A DNA stretch of 64,000 nt. Origin: Micrasema longulum (taxonomy: Eukaryota; Arthropoda; Insecta; Trichoptera; Brachycentridae). A model generated the notes under the pieces. It saw nothing but the letters and a program-made list of their open reading frames with translations. It was not told the DNA's origin and made no database searches. A program made the position numbers and the translations under genes. The DNA lies in contig JAGVSM010003760.1 in NCBI GenBank assembly GCA_022494885.1, positions 62,001 to 126,000 of the forward strand, written 5' to 3'. Below, piece by piece: positions 63,886-64,000 of this stretch; within the stretch, counting starts at the first letter, position 1; each line of letters begins with the position of its first letter.

Positions 63886-64000
63886 AACGTCAATATATTG
63901 CTGCTCTTACTATAATGTCGTGTCATTAATTTTGAAGATGTTTTTTAAATTGACCTAAATTTAAATTTACTGTCTTATATTTCACTTAAAGATTCTTCTC
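63886..64000 (-). repeat. Family O repeat, copy 2, cut by window edge
   Basis: AATATATTGCTGCTCTTACT, GTCATTAATTTTGAAGATG, TAAAGATTCTTCTC is the reverse complement of 47231-47335, about 90% identical by eye. Confidence 0.7.

Overview
This 64 kb window looks like AT-rich intergenic DNA from an animal nuclear genome, most likely an arthropod. The basis is the mix of repeats: tRNA-derived SINEs, RTE-type endonuclease/reverse-transcriptase LINEs like those common in insects, Jockey-like LINE tails, a mariner, hAT-like and other MITEs, and Penelope-like inverted repeats. The exact lineage cannot be fixed from the sequence. I found no intact host gene, no rRNA and no functional tRNA. Nearly every open frame that can be interpreted is a decayed transposon fragment.

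Layout. 0-6 kb: repeat family D, a foldback unit with hammerhead-ribozyme-like arms (family E), a SINE, MITE G, a GC-rich block and a deleted mariner beside a LINE tail. 6-14 kb: LINE 3' ends, three copies of SINE A, SINE C copies, one unexplained 121-codon frame and more family D. 14-19 kb: several LINE reverse-transcriptase (RT) C-termini on both strands and a repeat with an internal duplication. 19-28 kb: D inverted pairs, LINE 3' ends, a possible short LTR with primer-binding site, a hAT-type MITE with a perfect 8-bp target duplication, and large inverted-repeat MITEs. 28-38 kb: LINE pieces, a second foldback with hammerhead-like arms, a minisatellite and a three-level nested insertion. 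38-52 kb: more D units, a 1.3 kb hAT-like element carrying a SINE, a hairpin MITE, RTE-type LINEs and the clearest D unit with terminal direct repeats. 52-64 kb: a duplicated segment, RTE LINEs, a SINE split by a LINE, more D copies and a LINE fragment at the edge.

How the parts relate. Nothing here forms a pathway. The window is a record of repeated transposon insertion: SINEs inside LINE 3' ends and DNA transposons, LINEs inside SINEs and family D, and DNA transposons beside LINEs. The two most unusual signals are (1) hammerhead-like cores (CTGATGA, stem II, GAAA) in at least three inverted-repeat families that resemble Penelope-like terminal repeats, and (2) family D, present in more than twenty pieces, which alternates between tandem and head-to-head inverted arrangements around a palindromic CTCCCTAGGGAG box and which I cannot assign to a known class.

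Family labels (D, E, SINE A/B/C, J1-J7, R1-R3 and so on) are mine and apply only to this window. LINE strand is the coding strand. Family D strand is arbitrary: '+' is the orientation that reads CACAGTGTGTAAAGTGGCC.
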